Of a stretch of 64,000 nt of DNA, positions 48,401 to 57,006 are shown piece by piece. The stretch lies in the NCBI GenBank assembly GCA_964598995.1, contig CAZRDR010000021.1, forward strand, positions 4,892 to 68,891, written 5' to 3'. Made by a program: the position numbers and the translations under genes. Source of the stretch: JACROF01 sp964598995 (GTDB taxonomy: Bacteria; Patescibacteriota; Microgenomatia; Levybacterales; UBA12049). The notes beneath the pieces are model-generated. The model worked only from the letters and a program-made list of their open reading frames with translations, ran no database searches and was not told where the DNA came from. Positions within the stretch are counted from its first letter, which is position 1, and each line of letters begins with the position of its first letter.

Positions 48401-49027
48401 GGTAGCAGTCTTTATTGATCCACTCGTTGAACTTGTTTTAGATGGCACAAGAACTGTTGATTTTTGAGGTAAGGTGAGAGTTTGTAATATCGCTTTGAGA
48501 TCAGATTCACTGTCTATCATCTCAGAAAATCCTTCTTGATAAAATATGAGGAGTGTGTGGGTTGAGTTCGCTAGGGGGAGTTCGAATACATACACTGGAC
48601 CCTTTACTTCAGTTGTTAACTTACCACTTAGTGATGCTTCCTTAAAAAAGTATTTGTTACCGGTAAAGCCACTCTCATTGGTATAAACAGTTTGACTATC
48701 AATAATACACGTCGATTTCAGCTCAGTTCTACAAAAAGTAAGTATTCCTCCTCTCACAGACAAAGTTGTTTGCATTATTTTTATATAAAACGTTACTTGG
48801 TCTCCTACTAGACGGAGTTTGTTGCTGTCTCTATGTAAATCGTAGTGCGAAGGATAGGAAAAACTAAAATGATACTGAGGATCAGTATAACTACTTGAGC
48901 TCGCAGGTAAAGTCTTTTTTGTGGGCGTAGTACTTTTTGAGGACAAGTGTAATTGATTGAGGATAATAAACCCTGCTATAGAAATACTCAATATAAGAAT
49001 CCCGACAATAAATACCACTGCCTTCAT
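48386..49027 (-). CDS. Single-pass surface protein of unknown function
   Basis: About 213 residues from the ATG at 49027 (codon 19 of the longest frame). CAGAAT with an upstream TTGTCA sits 10 nt before this ATG, favouring it. A membrane helix (~2-24) is followed by a Ser/Thr linker and an outer domain beginning DPQYHFSFSYPSHYDL, the opening seen in PsbP/DUF-like beta domains of surface proteins. Two cysteines lie close together (TFCRTELKSTC) and may form a disulfide. The C-terminus is Ser/Thr-rich. No function assigned. Confidence 0.65.
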   Translation of the reverse strand: MKAVVFIVGILILSISIAGFIILNQLHLSSKSTTPTKKTLPASSSSYTDPQYHFSFSYPSHYDLHRDSNKLRLVGDQVTFYIKIMQTTLSVRGGILTFCRTELKSTCIIDSQTVYTNESGFTGNKYFFKEASLSGKLTTEVKGPVYVFELPLANSTHTLLIFYQEGFSEMIDSESDLKAILQTLTLPQKSTVLVPSKTSSTSGSIKTATSAAK

Positions 49028-49059
49028 GAGGATGTCTATTCTGTCATAAACAGTCTCAT

Positions 49060-49088
49060 CTGACAAGTGAATCTCAATCATATATAAT
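49060..49088 (+). promoter_or_regulatory. hflX promoter (leaderless)
   Basis: CTGACA (49060-49065), 17-nt spacer, perfect TATAAT (49083-49088), 9 nt to the ATG at 49098. This is the clearest leaderless promoter in the window. Confidence 0.75.
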
Positions 49089-49097
49089 TGAGCGCAT

Positions 49098-50234
49098 ATG
49101 TATTCAGCCGTTAATCCTGAAGAACAGCAAAAAAGATTTATTATTGCCAGTATCCTCCCGCATAGGGTATCTGAACAGGATGCCTTTTTAGATCTGAAAG
49201 AGCTAAAAGAGTTAGTTGATGCCTTTCATGGAGAGGTAGTCGATTATGTTATCCAGAACCGTGAAGTTCATGATAAAGGTCTCTATCTCGGCAGCGGGAA
49301 AATTGACGAGATAAAGACTATGGTCAAAGCACAAGAAATTGATGTTGTTGTTCTTAATGCAGTTGTAAAACCTGGACACCTTTTTGATATTAAACAAACG
49401 CTTGAGAAAGCGAATCCACAAATTGAAGTCTGGGATAGAGTCGACCTTATCCTCCACATCTTTTCGCAGCATGCAAATACGACCGAGTCACGCTTGCAGA
49501 TTGAGTTAGCAGCTATGCATCATATGGGTCCGAGAATTTACGGCATGGGATATGTTCTTTCTCGCCAGGGAGGAAGTATTGGTACTCGCGGCATTGGAGA
49601 AACAAATACAGAACTTATGAAACGTCACTGGAGAAACCAAATTAAAAAAGTCCAGGAAAAACTTGAAAAGTTATCAAATGACCGCATGCGTCAACTCGAG
49701 AGACGGCAACGAATGGGATTAAAAACAGTCTCACTGATTGGCTACACCAATGCCGGCAAAACATCATTATTCAATCTTTTGACAGGTAAGAATCAGCTTG
49801 TAGAGAATGCATTATTTGCCACACTTGATAGTCATGTCGGGAAACTGTATCTACCTGAGTTAAACGAACAAATTGTTGTCTCGGATACCATTGGATTTAT
49901 TCGTAATCTGCCTACATCACTCATTGATGCGTTTCGTTCAACGCTCATGGAGTCAATTTATGCTGATCTTCTCATCCATGTTATCGACTGTTCAGACCCC
50001 GATATCAAACGTAAAATTCGTTCAGTTCAGGCAGTTCTCCATGAACTTAATCTCGTAAAAAAACCTCAGCTCTTTGTATTTAATAAATCAGATCTCATCA
50101 CGAAAAAAGATAAAGAACTGATTTCTACACAATTCTCGACACATCAGTCGGTCTTTATCTCAGTAAAAAATGGAAATGGCATTGATACACTTCAGACAAC
50201 GATTACAAGATTTTTCAAAGGAGGAGATCTATGA
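49098..50234 (+). CDS. hflX: GTPase HflX
   Basis: A 378-residue ribosome-associated GTPase. The N-terminal domain has the family segment YLGSGKIDEI, a central helical region includes ESRLQIELAAM and the glycine-rich RQGGSIGTRGIGETNTE, and the G domain has G1 GYTNAGKTS, G3 DTIGFIRNLPTSLI and G4 NKSD. HflX splits stalled or heat-damaged ribosomes. It starts a three-gene unit with an MTH1-like pseudoenzyme (ATGA overlap) and a Nudix hydrolase, from a leaderless promoter. Confidence 0.96.
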   Translation: MYSAVNPEEQQKRFIIASILPHRVSEQDAFLDLKELKELVDAFHGEVVDYVIQNREVHDKGLYLGSGKIDEIKTMVKAQEIDVVVLNAVVKPGHLFDIKQTLEKANPQIEVWDRVDLILHIFSQHANTTESRLQIELAAMHHMGPRIYGMGYVLSRQGGSIGTRGIGETNTELMKRHWRNQIKKVQEKLEKLSNDRMRQLERRQRMGLKTVSLIGYTNAGKTSLFNLLTGKNQLVENALFATLDSHVGKLYLPELNEQIVVSDTIGFIRNLPTSLIDAFRSTLMESIYADLLIHVIDCSDPDIKRKIRSVQAVLHELNLVKKPQLFVFNKSDLITKKDKELISTQFSTHQSVFISVKNGNGIDTLQTTITRFFKGGDL

Positions 50235-50722
50235 CTCAACAAGCAATTCTCTGCTTCCTCATAAAAGATGACCAGATCCTCTTAGCAGAAAGCGATTATA
50301 GACTCGATCGAAAAACATGGAATGGGATAACTGGATTTATTACCAATCAGCAAAAAATTGAATTTGAAACTGCAAAAATAATCTATGACGCCATAAAGGT
50401 ACAGATCAACCCACGAGACTTAGAGAAAGTTGCTGTCCAACATGTATTCCAGAAAAACTCGGACGAAAGTATACAAGAGACTGTAACTATTTCTATCTTT
50501 TTCTGTGACCGATTTATTGGTGAACCTCACTTAACTGGGAACTTCCGCCCTCGCTGGTTCTCACTAGATGACATACCTTATGAAGAAATGTTTGAGGATA
50601 CAAAAGACTGGTTACCTCGTTTACTGTCTGGAGAAAAATTAATAATTGAGATTCTAACTGAAGAAAATACAAATAATCAGATAGTGATAAAAGACGTTAC
50701 AGTTCGGAATATTTTTAGCTAA
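50231..50722 (+). CDS. MTH1-like Nudix-fold protein with destroyed Nudix box
   Basis: A 163-residue protein that lines up without gaps with MTH1-type 8-oxo-dGTPases over the central part. WNGI matches WNGF (with the substrate-contact Asn), FRPRWFSLDDIPYEEMFED matches RPCWFQLDQIPFKDMWPDD, and the C-terminal strand resembles that of MTH1. The Nudix box is lost: where MTH1 has RELQEESG this protein has KIIYDAIK, so all metal-binding Glu are gone. It overlaps hflX by ATGA and precedes an intact Nudix gene by 12 nt. It probably binds a ligand or partner without catalysis. The fold call is from residue patterns only. Confidence 0.72.
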   Translation: MTQQAILCFLIKDDQILLAESDYRLDRKTWNGITGFITNQQKIEFETAKIIYDAIKVQINPRDLEKVAVQHVFQKNSDESIQETVTISIFFCDRFIGEPHLTGNFRPRWFSLDDIPYEEMFEDTKDWLPRLLSGEKLIIEILTEENTNNQIVIKDVTVRNIFS

Positions 50723-50734
50723 AATATAAATAGT

Positions 50735-51127
50735 ATGGAAGAACAACGAGTAGCAGTCTATGGATGTATCCTTAATGATCAAAAGAAAATATTAGTTGTT
50801 AAGAGGTCACCCAATGAGTCCTCCCCTAATTTCTGGGAAATGCCTGGTGGGAAATTAGAATCTGGTGAAAAAATTGAACAGGGAATTATACGAGAAGTTA
50901 AGGAAGAGACTGGGCTAGATGTAATCCCACTATCACTTTTATCTTCGTTACACGATCCAATCAAACAAGTTAATCGGATCGCTTATCTTTGTAAATTAGA
51001 GAATCAATCACAAGAGATACGTCTTAGTGCAGAACATAGCACCTATGCCTGGATTGACACTACCGATAAATCACATACTCCTCTCTCTGATCTGTTAATT
51101 AAAACACTGGCGGAACTGAATAAGTAG
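50735..51127 (+). CDS. Nudix hydrolase, MutT-like
   Basis: A 130-residue protein with an intact Nudix box (GGKLESGEKIEQGIIREVKEETGL) preceded by the WEMPGGK entry segment, as in MutT-type nucleotide-pool enzymes that hydrolyse oxidised or non-canonical dNTPs. It is the third gene of the hflX unit, 12 nt after the degenerate Nudix-fold gene. Exact substrate unknown. Confidence 0.9.
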   Translation: MEEQRVAVYGCILNDQKKILVVKRSPNESSPNFWEMPGGKLESGEKIEQGIIREVKEETGLDVIPLSLLSSLHDPIKQVNRIAYLCKLENQSQEIRLSAEHSTYAWIDTTDKSHTPLSDLLIKTLAELNK

Positions 51128-51134
51128 TTAGAAA

Positions 51135-52007
51135 TTATCGAGGAAGATAATCAAAATTACTTAATTTTGTCGGTTCATTATCTAGACAAACCATGCCTAA
51201 TTTATTATCAGCTGATGACCAGAGGAAAAAGTATCCGCTATCAACACAGATATCATTATCGGCTGGACTATCAAGTCGAACATAGATGATTGAGTTCTGA
51301 CCATCTGTCTGATAGCAGTAGCCTGTCTGAGTAACTGTCCCACAATATGAAACGGGTGATGTCGTCTCTAAGACGTACTCGTAAACACCTGACACTTCAT
51401 TCTTATCAACCATTTCTTTAATCCAATCATAACTCATAGAATCTGATGCTGGAAATTTAGTATATGAGACATAATACCGAGAGACGGCATCAACCAATTT
51501 GATAAGCGTTGTCTGCTTATTATTATTCATATATCCTGAGGTAAAAGAATAACTAAGTTTCTGGACAGCTGTTATTGGATTTTTAAGTAGTTCTGATAAA
51601 AAACTCTCATGCGAATTCCTGCTTCCTGAAGTTGACGTCTGGGATCCACCTGGTGAATATTGATTCTCTTTTACATATGAATCAAGTTGCTCGTTAATAT
51701 AACTTGAACCTTTTAATGGCACCGGACCAAAATAAACATCATGTGCTTTTTGAGGTGTAGCAACAGGATCACCATTTACTTGATCTACTTCGTTTTCTGT
51801 GTTTGTTAAATCGGATCTCTCAGAAAAAGATTTGTTAAGAGGATTTCGCTCTGAGAGTTTGTCCTGATTATTACTTATGTTGAGAAAATATGATGGTATA
51901 GCCACCAACAATATAAGGAGAGTTACCAAGATAATTAATTTCTTCTTTGTGAAGGAAAATCTTTTTCGCTTTATAGTTACTTGGACAGGTTTGGAGGAAG
52001 GAGGCAT
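51135..52007 (-). CDS. Membrane-anchored secreted protein with pilin-like head
   Basis: A 290-residue protein with a basic N-terminus, one membrane helix (~23-43) and an outer part. The C-terminal half (SYDWIKEMV, SYCGTVTQTGYCYQTDGQNS, DICVDSGYFFLWSSADNKLGMVC) resembles the cysteine-containing globular heads of type IV pilin-like proteins. The usual prepilin peptidase site (G followed by FTLIE) is absent, so it would stay anchored uncut. TATAGT ends 10 nt before the ATG. A pilin relation is tentative. Confidence 0.62.
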   Translation of the reverse strand: MPPSSKPVQVTIKRKRFSFTKKKLIILVTLLILLVAIPSYFLNISNNQDKLSERNPLNKSFSERSDLTNTENEVDQVNGDPVATPQKAHDVYFGPVPLKGSSYINEQLDSYVKENQYSPGGSQTSTSGSRNSHESFLSELLKNPITAVQKLSYSFTSGYMNNNKQTTLIKLVDAVSRYYVSYTKFPASDSMSYDWIKEMVDKNEVSGVYEYVLETTSPVSYCGTVTQTGYCYQTDGQNSIIYVRLDSPADNDICVDSGYFFLWSSADNKLGMVCLDNEPTKLSNFDYLPR

Positions 52008-52047
52008 ACTATTATTTACTATACATCATCAGACTAATGAAACATAG

Positions 52048-52338
52048 TTATGATATCTGCCCTACCGCATCAATTTTAGGGAAAAGCCTTCTTATAGCTT
52101 CCCAATATTTTTCAGAAAGCGTTGTGGAGAACTTACCATATTTTCCGCTTTCAGACTTACCACAGAGAATATTCTCATAGCGTCGAATTATTCTCAGAAC
52201 TTTTTCTCCTTCAGTATTAAATTCTTCTTGGTACGTCTTTGGATCTGATACGTATTTATCATGCAACTCACGAAACGCATCAAAAACCTCCTTATTATAC
52301 TTGAGCATGTCTTGGATAACTTCTGTATATTTTGCCAT
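52048..52338 (-). CDS. Small helical protein of unknown function
   Basis: A 96-residue soluble, mostly helical protein (YTEVIQDMLKYNKEVFDAFRELH and KYWEAIRRLFPKIDAVG). A central stretch, CGKSESGKYGKFS, is basic. No family is recognised. Its ATG overlaps the stop of the triple zinc-ribbon gene (TAATG), so the two are almost certainly made together and may act together. Confidence 0.72.
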   Translation of the reverse strand: MAKYTEVIQDMLKYNKEVFDAFRELHDKYVSDPKTYQEEFNTEGEKVLRIIRRYENILCGKSESGKYGKFSTTLSEKYWEAIRRLFPKIDAVGQIS

Positions 52339-52892
52339 TATTCTTCAGGTTCTGGAGGGAGGAACTCTTCCCCTGTATCTTGGGAGGAAGAAGGGTATTC
52401 TGATGGTTTAAGCCAATAGACATACGTGCAGCCAGTTGCTTTTCTCTTAACCTTATCCCAACCCGCAGTCGAACACTTCTTCATCTTCTTGCCACTATTT
52501 GTGGTAAAGAGTACGAGCTTTGCACCGCACTCAGGACAATTCTCGTCGAGTTGTTCTGTTGTGCCATTAATCCACTCAACATAGTCGCAGCCTATTGCTT
52601 TTTTCGCTTCTTTATCCCAAGACGAAGTGGAGCATTTTTTCATTTTTTTGCCAAAGCGCGTCACTGCTAAGATCAATGGGGCACCACATTTAGGACATTT
52701 TTCATCAAGTGCCTCTGGCTCAACTTCAAGCCACTTCACATAATCACAGCCTGTATTTGAGCGAGTCGTAGGATCCCAGATAGATGTTGAGCAGCGCTGA
52801 AGTTTTCTGCCTGTTGCAGTAGTTACGATCTCAGAAAGAGGACTGCCACACTTTGGACATACATCAGAAGTAACTGGTTGAGTATCTGCCAT
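52338..52892 (-). CDS. Triple zinc-ribbon protein (topoisomerase-I type zinc fingers)
   Basis: A 184-residue protein made of three tandem ~52-residue units. Each unit has CPKCG or CPECG, then ~17 residues to a second half with RCSTS/KCSTS, then a GCDYV/GCTYV. The four-cysteine pattern is that of the C-terminal zinc fingers of bacterial topoisomerase I, which bind single-stranded DNA, but no topoisomerase domain is present. TATAGT ends 8 nt before the ATG. It is coupled to the small helical gene downstream. Nucleic-acid binding is a reasonable inference. Confidence 0.82.
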   Translation of the reverse strand: MADTQPVTSDVCPKCGSPLSEIVTTATGRKLQRCSTSIWDPTTRSNTGCDYVKWLEVEPEALDEKCPKCGAPLILAVTRFGKKMKKCSTSSWDKEAKKAIGCDYVEWINGTTEQLDENCPECGAKLVLFTTNSGKKMKKCSTAGWDKVKRKATGCTYVYWLKPSEYPSSSQDTGEEFLPPEPEE

Positions 52893-52937
52893 ATAGAATA
52901 ACTATAGTAAATTATTTTTGATTAGCGCGTCAAGAGA

Positions 52938-54707
52938 TCAATAAATATCGTATTTCTCCAAGAGCTTTTTATTTCCTTCTACTTGATAGTGGAGAAGATC
53001 TCGATAAAGTCCCGGCTTCTCAGCGAGCTCTTTCGGACTGCCATTATCAACTATCGTTCCTGAGTCAATCACAATGATTCGATCAACATTTTGAATAGTT
53101 GAAAATCTATGCGCAATAATAATGACTAATTTATCCTTCATCAGTTTATCTAATGCATCTTGTACTTCTCGTTCTGACTTAGCGTCAAGTGATGACGTCG
53201 CTTCATCAAGAATGAGAATAGGCGCTTTCTTAAGGATAGCTCTGGCGATTTGAATTCTCTGCTTTTGACCACCTGATAACCGTACTCCTCGTTCACCAAC
53301 TTCACTGTCTAATTTTTTAGGCAGTTTCATGACGAAATCATAGGCATTAGCCATTTTAAGCGCTTCTATGATTTCTTTTTCAGTTGCATCGTCTTTTCCA
53401 TAAGCTACATTCTCACGAATTGTTGAGGAGAACAGCTCATTTTCCTGGAATACTAAAGCGATATTTTGCCTTATGAGCTGATGATTTAATTCTTTATAGT
53501 CTTTATCTTTCAGCATTACTCTGCCACCCGTCGGGTTATAGAATTTCAAAATAAGATTAACAATTGTTGATTTACCTGCACCACTATGGCCTACCAATGC
53601 TACTGCCTGATTTTTCTGAAGAGAGAAAGAAACATTTCTCAAGACAGGATTTTCTTCGTTGTAATAAAATGAAACATCGTCAAATGTAATTGTCGGATCT
53701 TTAATCTTCTCAACAGGAGTCTTCTTACGGAAGTCCTCAGACGATGGAAGATTAAGTATCTCAAAGAATTCCTTTGAGCCAGCTTCGGCGGTCTGAACCT
53801 GAGTTAGAATATATGACATAGCAAAAAGTGGTATACGTGCTTGATTTACTAGTTGCAGGATAAGTACCATTTCACCTAATGTCAGATGGCGTTGAAAAGT
53901 GTTATAGAAGACCAAAATATTTATGGCAAAGAGGATAATATTTAACGAAAGTCCTCTGAAGAAATCGAACTTATGAAAAGTCGTACTTTGACGAGCATAA
54001 ATCTTATTCGAAGCTTCTAAGTTATCAGAGACTAAGTCATACTCTCTTTTTTCATTAGTAAAACTTTTTACCAGTGTAATATTACTAATGACTTCATGCA
54101 TCCTTCCTCTTGTTCTATCTTCTATAGCGTTTTTCTTGACCTCTTCTTTTCCCCATTTAACTGTTGAGTAATAACTCAATATCAAATAAATTGGAAATAG
54201 GATAAAGGTAAAGAGAGCAATTGGGATGTTGTAATAAGCTAATATCGCAACCGTAAATATACTCTGCAGGAAAGTTGGGAGGATAAAATTAGTCGTAGAA
54301 TTGAGGAATCCCTGAATCGTGACAATCCCCCGATTTAATTGATTAAGAATTTTCCCTGATACCTCTGAATCAAAATATGATTGGGGAAGAGTTAATACTT
54401 TATCATAATATTTCTCAGTGAGGAATTTTCTAATTCTTCCAGAAAAATGGTCACCAATGCGATCACTAATCGTTGAGGTGATTAAGCCAAGGAGATTACT
54501 TGCAAATGCAATTACTATTAAGAGTATGAGATATGATACATTGCCGCCCTTTCCTTGCAGTTGCCTAACAATCTCATCAACAATGAATTTTGAGAATAAC
54601 GGAGCGATCAGCTGAAGTACTGCTGATAAGAGAATCAGGCCAGCTAATATCCCAACTAAGTGATATAGCGGACGAGACAATTTAACAATTTTAAAGATAT
54701 TCTGCAT
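52938..54707 (-). CDS. ABC exporter, fused membrane and ATPase domains (MsbA/LmrA-like)
   Basis: A 589-residue half-transporter. Six membrane helices lie in residues ~15-310, with coupling-helix segment NAIEDRTRGRMHEVISNI. The ATPase has Walker A GHSGAGKST, Q-loop VFQENELF, signature LSGGQKQR, Walker B ILILDEATSSLD and H-loop IAHRFST. It would homodimerise to export lipids, peptides or drugs. TATACT ends 6 nt before the ATG. No neighbouring gene indicates the substrate. Confidence 0.93.
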   Translation of the reverse strand: MQNIFKIVKLSRPLYHLVGILAGLILLSAVLQLIAPLFSKFIVDEIVRQLQGKGGNVSYLILLIVIAFASNLLGLITSTISDRIGDHFSGRIRKFLTEKYYDKVLTLPQSYFDSEVSGKILNQLNRGIVTIQGFLNSTTNFILPTFLQSIFTVAILAYYNIPIALFTFILFPIYLILSYYSTVKWGKEEVKKNAIEDRTRGRMHEVISNITLVKSFTNEKREYDLVSDNLEASNKIYARQSTTFHKFDFFRGLSLNIILFAINILVFYNTFQRHLTLGEMVLILQLVNQARIPLFAMSYILTQVQTAEAGSKEFFEILNLPSSEDFRKKTPVEKIKDPTITFDDVSFYYNEENPVLRNVSFSLQKNQAVALVGHSGAGKSTIVNLILKFYNPTGGRVMLKDKDYKELNHQLIRQNIALVFQENELFSSTIRENVAYGKDDATEKEIIEALKMANAYDFVMKLPKKLDSEVGERGVRLSGGQKQRIQIARAILKKAPILILDEATSSLDAKSEREVQDALDKLMKDKLVIIIAHRFSTIQNVDRIIVIDSGTIVDNGSPKELAEKPGLYRDLLHYQVEGNKKLLEKYDIY

Positions 54708-54763
54708 GAGATAAGTATAGCAAAATCTCTTTAAGATTAACAGTTAAGAGTTTTGAGTGCTAA

Positions 54764-54937
54764 TTAGCGAGGATCGTCATCATGACCTTCATCAGTAGAT
54801 GAAGACTGATTCCACTCACCTTTTAATTTATCAACAGCTCCTTTAACTTTGTCATCAACATGTGGAGATTTCATTTCGATATCACCTTTGATTTTTTGAA
54901 CTGTTCCTTTAATGTTCTGTCCAATATTATCTGCCAT
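54764..54937 (-). CDS. CsbD-like stress protein
   Basis: A 57-residue protein of the CsbD family: two similar amphipathic halves, ADNIGQNIKGTVQKIKGDIE and DDKVKGAVDKLKGEWNQ, and an acidic tail. CsbD proteins are abundant under stress in many bacteria, with an unknown molecular role. The ATG at 54937 is set by AAGGAGGTGA upstream; a GTG three codons earlier lies inside that site. Strong ribosome binding suggests high expression. Confidence 0.88.
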   Translation of the reverse strand: MADNIGQNIKGTVQKIKGDIEMKSPHVDDKVKGAVDKLKGEWNQSSSTDEGHDDDPR

Positions 54938-55042
54938 TCGTCTCACCTCCTTTTGAAGGTACTCTACGCCAATGAGTTAGGATTAAAAATAATTTTGGGT
55001 AAGACAAAAGTAATAACTACTCTTTGGGTGCTCGAGGAATAA

Positions 55043-56020
55043 TTAAGCTGATAGTTCTTTTTGGTAGCGAACAATGAGTTCTTGTTTGAAAGCTTCAATT
55101 GCTGTATCGTCAAAAGCTGATAATGGAAAAATCTGATTATTCAAGGGGCTAAGCGACTCGATCTTCTTCGCAAGTTCTTCTGGACTGACAAGATCTGTCT
55201 TGGTAAGTACGATAATTTCAGGTTTGGTCAGAAGTTCTGTATTAAACTTCTCGAACTCACGTCTTACTACCTGATAATTTTTCGGTAAATCATCTTGTGA
55301 TGCATCAATACAATGGACTAAGAGATATGTCTTCTCAATATGCTTAAGGAATGTTAATCCAAGTCCTCGTCCTTCACTTGCTCCTTCGATAAGTCCTGGG
55401 ATATCAGCTAACATGACTCGACCTAACATACCAACATTGGGCTCAAGTGTCGTGAAGGGGTAATCACCAATTTTTGGTTTGGCACTGGTGAGTAATGAGA
55501 GTAACGTACTTTTACCCGCATTTGGTAGACCAATAAGACCAATATTGGCGATTAATCTAAGGACAAGATGGAGCTGTTTTTCCTCACCCATCTCGCCTTT
55601 TTCGGCAAAGCGAGGTGCTTGATTGGTAGCTGACTTGAATTCGTTGTTGCCTCTGCCGCCTTTACCACCTCGCGCGATGAGGTGACGAGTGATAGTATCA
55701 GTAATTTCATATGTCTCATCTGTCTCCTCTACATGAACGCTTGTCCCTACTGGTAGCAAAATGATCAAATCTTCGGCATTTTTCCCAAATAAATTGTTAC
55801 GCTTTCCTGGTATCCCATCCTCTGCCTTCCAAACTTTTTTGTATTGAAATTTTGACAGAGCCGTCAAATCATCTACTCCTTGGAGATAGACTGATCCGCC
55901 ATTTCCACCATTACCTCCATCTGGACCACCTTTAGGGTTACCTTCACGAGTACGGAATGAGACAGCACCATTGCCTCCTTTACCAGCATGAATTGTAACT
56001 ATAACATCATCGATTAGCAT
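55043..56020 (-). CDS. obg: Ribosome-assembly GTPase Obg (no C-terminal extension)
   Basis: A 325-residue protein. The N-terminal glycine-rich Obg fold (~1-155) has AGKGGNGAVSFR, GGPDGGNGGNGG and GGKGGRGN. The G domain has G1 GLPNAGKST, the segment DYPFTTLEPNVGML, G3 DIPGLIEGASEGRGLG and G4 LTKTDL. Obg acts in 50S subunit assembly and stress control. The optional C-terminal domain is lacking. TATAAT ends 6 nt before the ATG, giving a leaderless start. Confidence 0.96.
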   Translation of the reverse strand: MLIDDVIVTIHAGKGGNGAVSFRTREGNPKGGPDGGNGGNGGSVYLQGVDDLTALSKFQYKKVWKAEDGIPGKRNNLFGKNAEDLIILLPVGTSVHVEETDETYEITDTITRHLIARGGKGGRGNNEFKSATNQAPRFAEKGEMGEEKQLHLVLRLIANIGLIGLPNAGKSTLLSLLTSAKPKIGDYPFTTLEPNVGMLGRVMLADIPGLIEGASEGRGLGLTFLKHIEKTYLLVHCIDASQDDLPKNYQVVRREFEKFNTELLTKPEIIVLTKTDLVSPEELAKKIESLSPLNNQIFPLSAFDDTAIEAFKQELIVRYQKELSA

Positions 56021-56073
56021 ACGCGCATTATATCATTTCTCACAGCTATTGAAGTTTTGCTTTTTCTGTTAGT

Positions 56074-57006
56074 ATGAATTACGTGAAATTACTCAAAGCT
56101 CTCGTCTTTATCCTCTTCTCTTTTATAGTTCTCATTTCGCTTGTAGTAGTCTTATTGTATTCAATTCGTGAGAAGCAGACGACAGAACTGATTAACCCTA
56201 TCGTGTCAAATGTCGTTAAACGTGCATATTCGATCCATTCACTCTTCACATCCGGAATTGAAAAAGTTGTTGACCAATCTCTTTCAAAGACAGATGGTAC
56301 CTACAGCATCGTTGTTCGTAATATGAAAACAGGTGAATCCTACAGTCAAAACCCTGATCGTGTTTATGAGAGTGCCAGTCTCTATAAATTGTGGGTTATG
56401 GCATGTGTCTATCAGCAACTGAATTCTGGAAAATTAAAAAAATCTGACACGCTCACGGGGACTGTCGAGGATTTGAATCTATCATTTGGCATAGCCTCAA
56501 CTGATGCAGAACTCACAACTGGGAAGATATCCTATACCGTAGGAGATGCATTAACGAATATGATTACTGTTTCGGATAACTATTCAGCACTCCTTCTAGC
56601 CAAAAAAATTGGGATGAGTAATATAGCAAAGTTCCTCAATAGTCAGGGTCTTTCGTCCTCTCAAACGGGTAACCCTCCGACAACCACTGCATCAGATATT
56701 ATGCAATTTTATTCCAAGCTCTATCATCATGAACTGATAAATTACGAGAGTTCTGAGGAAATGATAGCTCTTCTCAGGGGACAAGCCATCAATGACCGTA
56801 TTCCTAAATATTTACCAACTGGGATAAGTGTTGCTCATAAGACTGGGGAATTAGATGACTTTAAGCATGATGCAGGAATTGTTTATACCCCAAAAGGAGA
56901 TTACATTATTGTTCTGCTTTCGCAAACCGATGACCCAGATCAAGCTTCAGAAATCATGGCAGAATTATCAAAGCAGATCTATCTTCACTTCATCTCATCC
57001 ACTTAA
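56074..57006 (+). CDS. Membrane-anchored serine beta-lactamase-like/PBP-like protein
   Basis: A 310-residue protein with an N-terminal membrane helix (~8-30) and a serine hydrolase domain. The motifs are S-x-x-K as SLYK (in ESASLYKLWVMA), SDN in VSDNYSALLL, and K-T-G in HKTGELDDFKHDAG. The overall layout is class A beta-lactamase-like (beta-lactamase2). The omega-loop ExxLN is not evident, so it may be a D,D-peptidase or other penicillin-interacting enzyme instead of a true lactamase. It is convergent with the next gene, sharing TTAA. Confidence 0.87.
   Translation: MNYVKLLKALVFILFSFIVLISLVVVLLYSIREKQTTELINPIVSNVVKRAYSIHSLFTSGIEKVVDQSLSKTDGTYSIVVRNMKTGESYSQNPDRVYESASLYKLWVMACVYQQLNSGKLKKSDTLTGTVEDLNLSFGIASTDAELTTGKISYTVGDALTNMITVSDNYSALLLAKKIGMSNIAKFLNSQGLSSSQTGNPPTTTASDIMQFYSKLYHHELINYESSEEMIALLRGQAINDRIPKYLPTGISVAHKTGELDDFKHDAGIVYTPKGDYIIVLLSQTDDPDQASEIMAELSKQIYLHFISST

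Noticed and set aside
54860..55042. Plus-strand ORF of 60 codons opposite CsbD
   Set aside because: It is antisense to CsbD and its leader, with no motif or ribosome-binding site.
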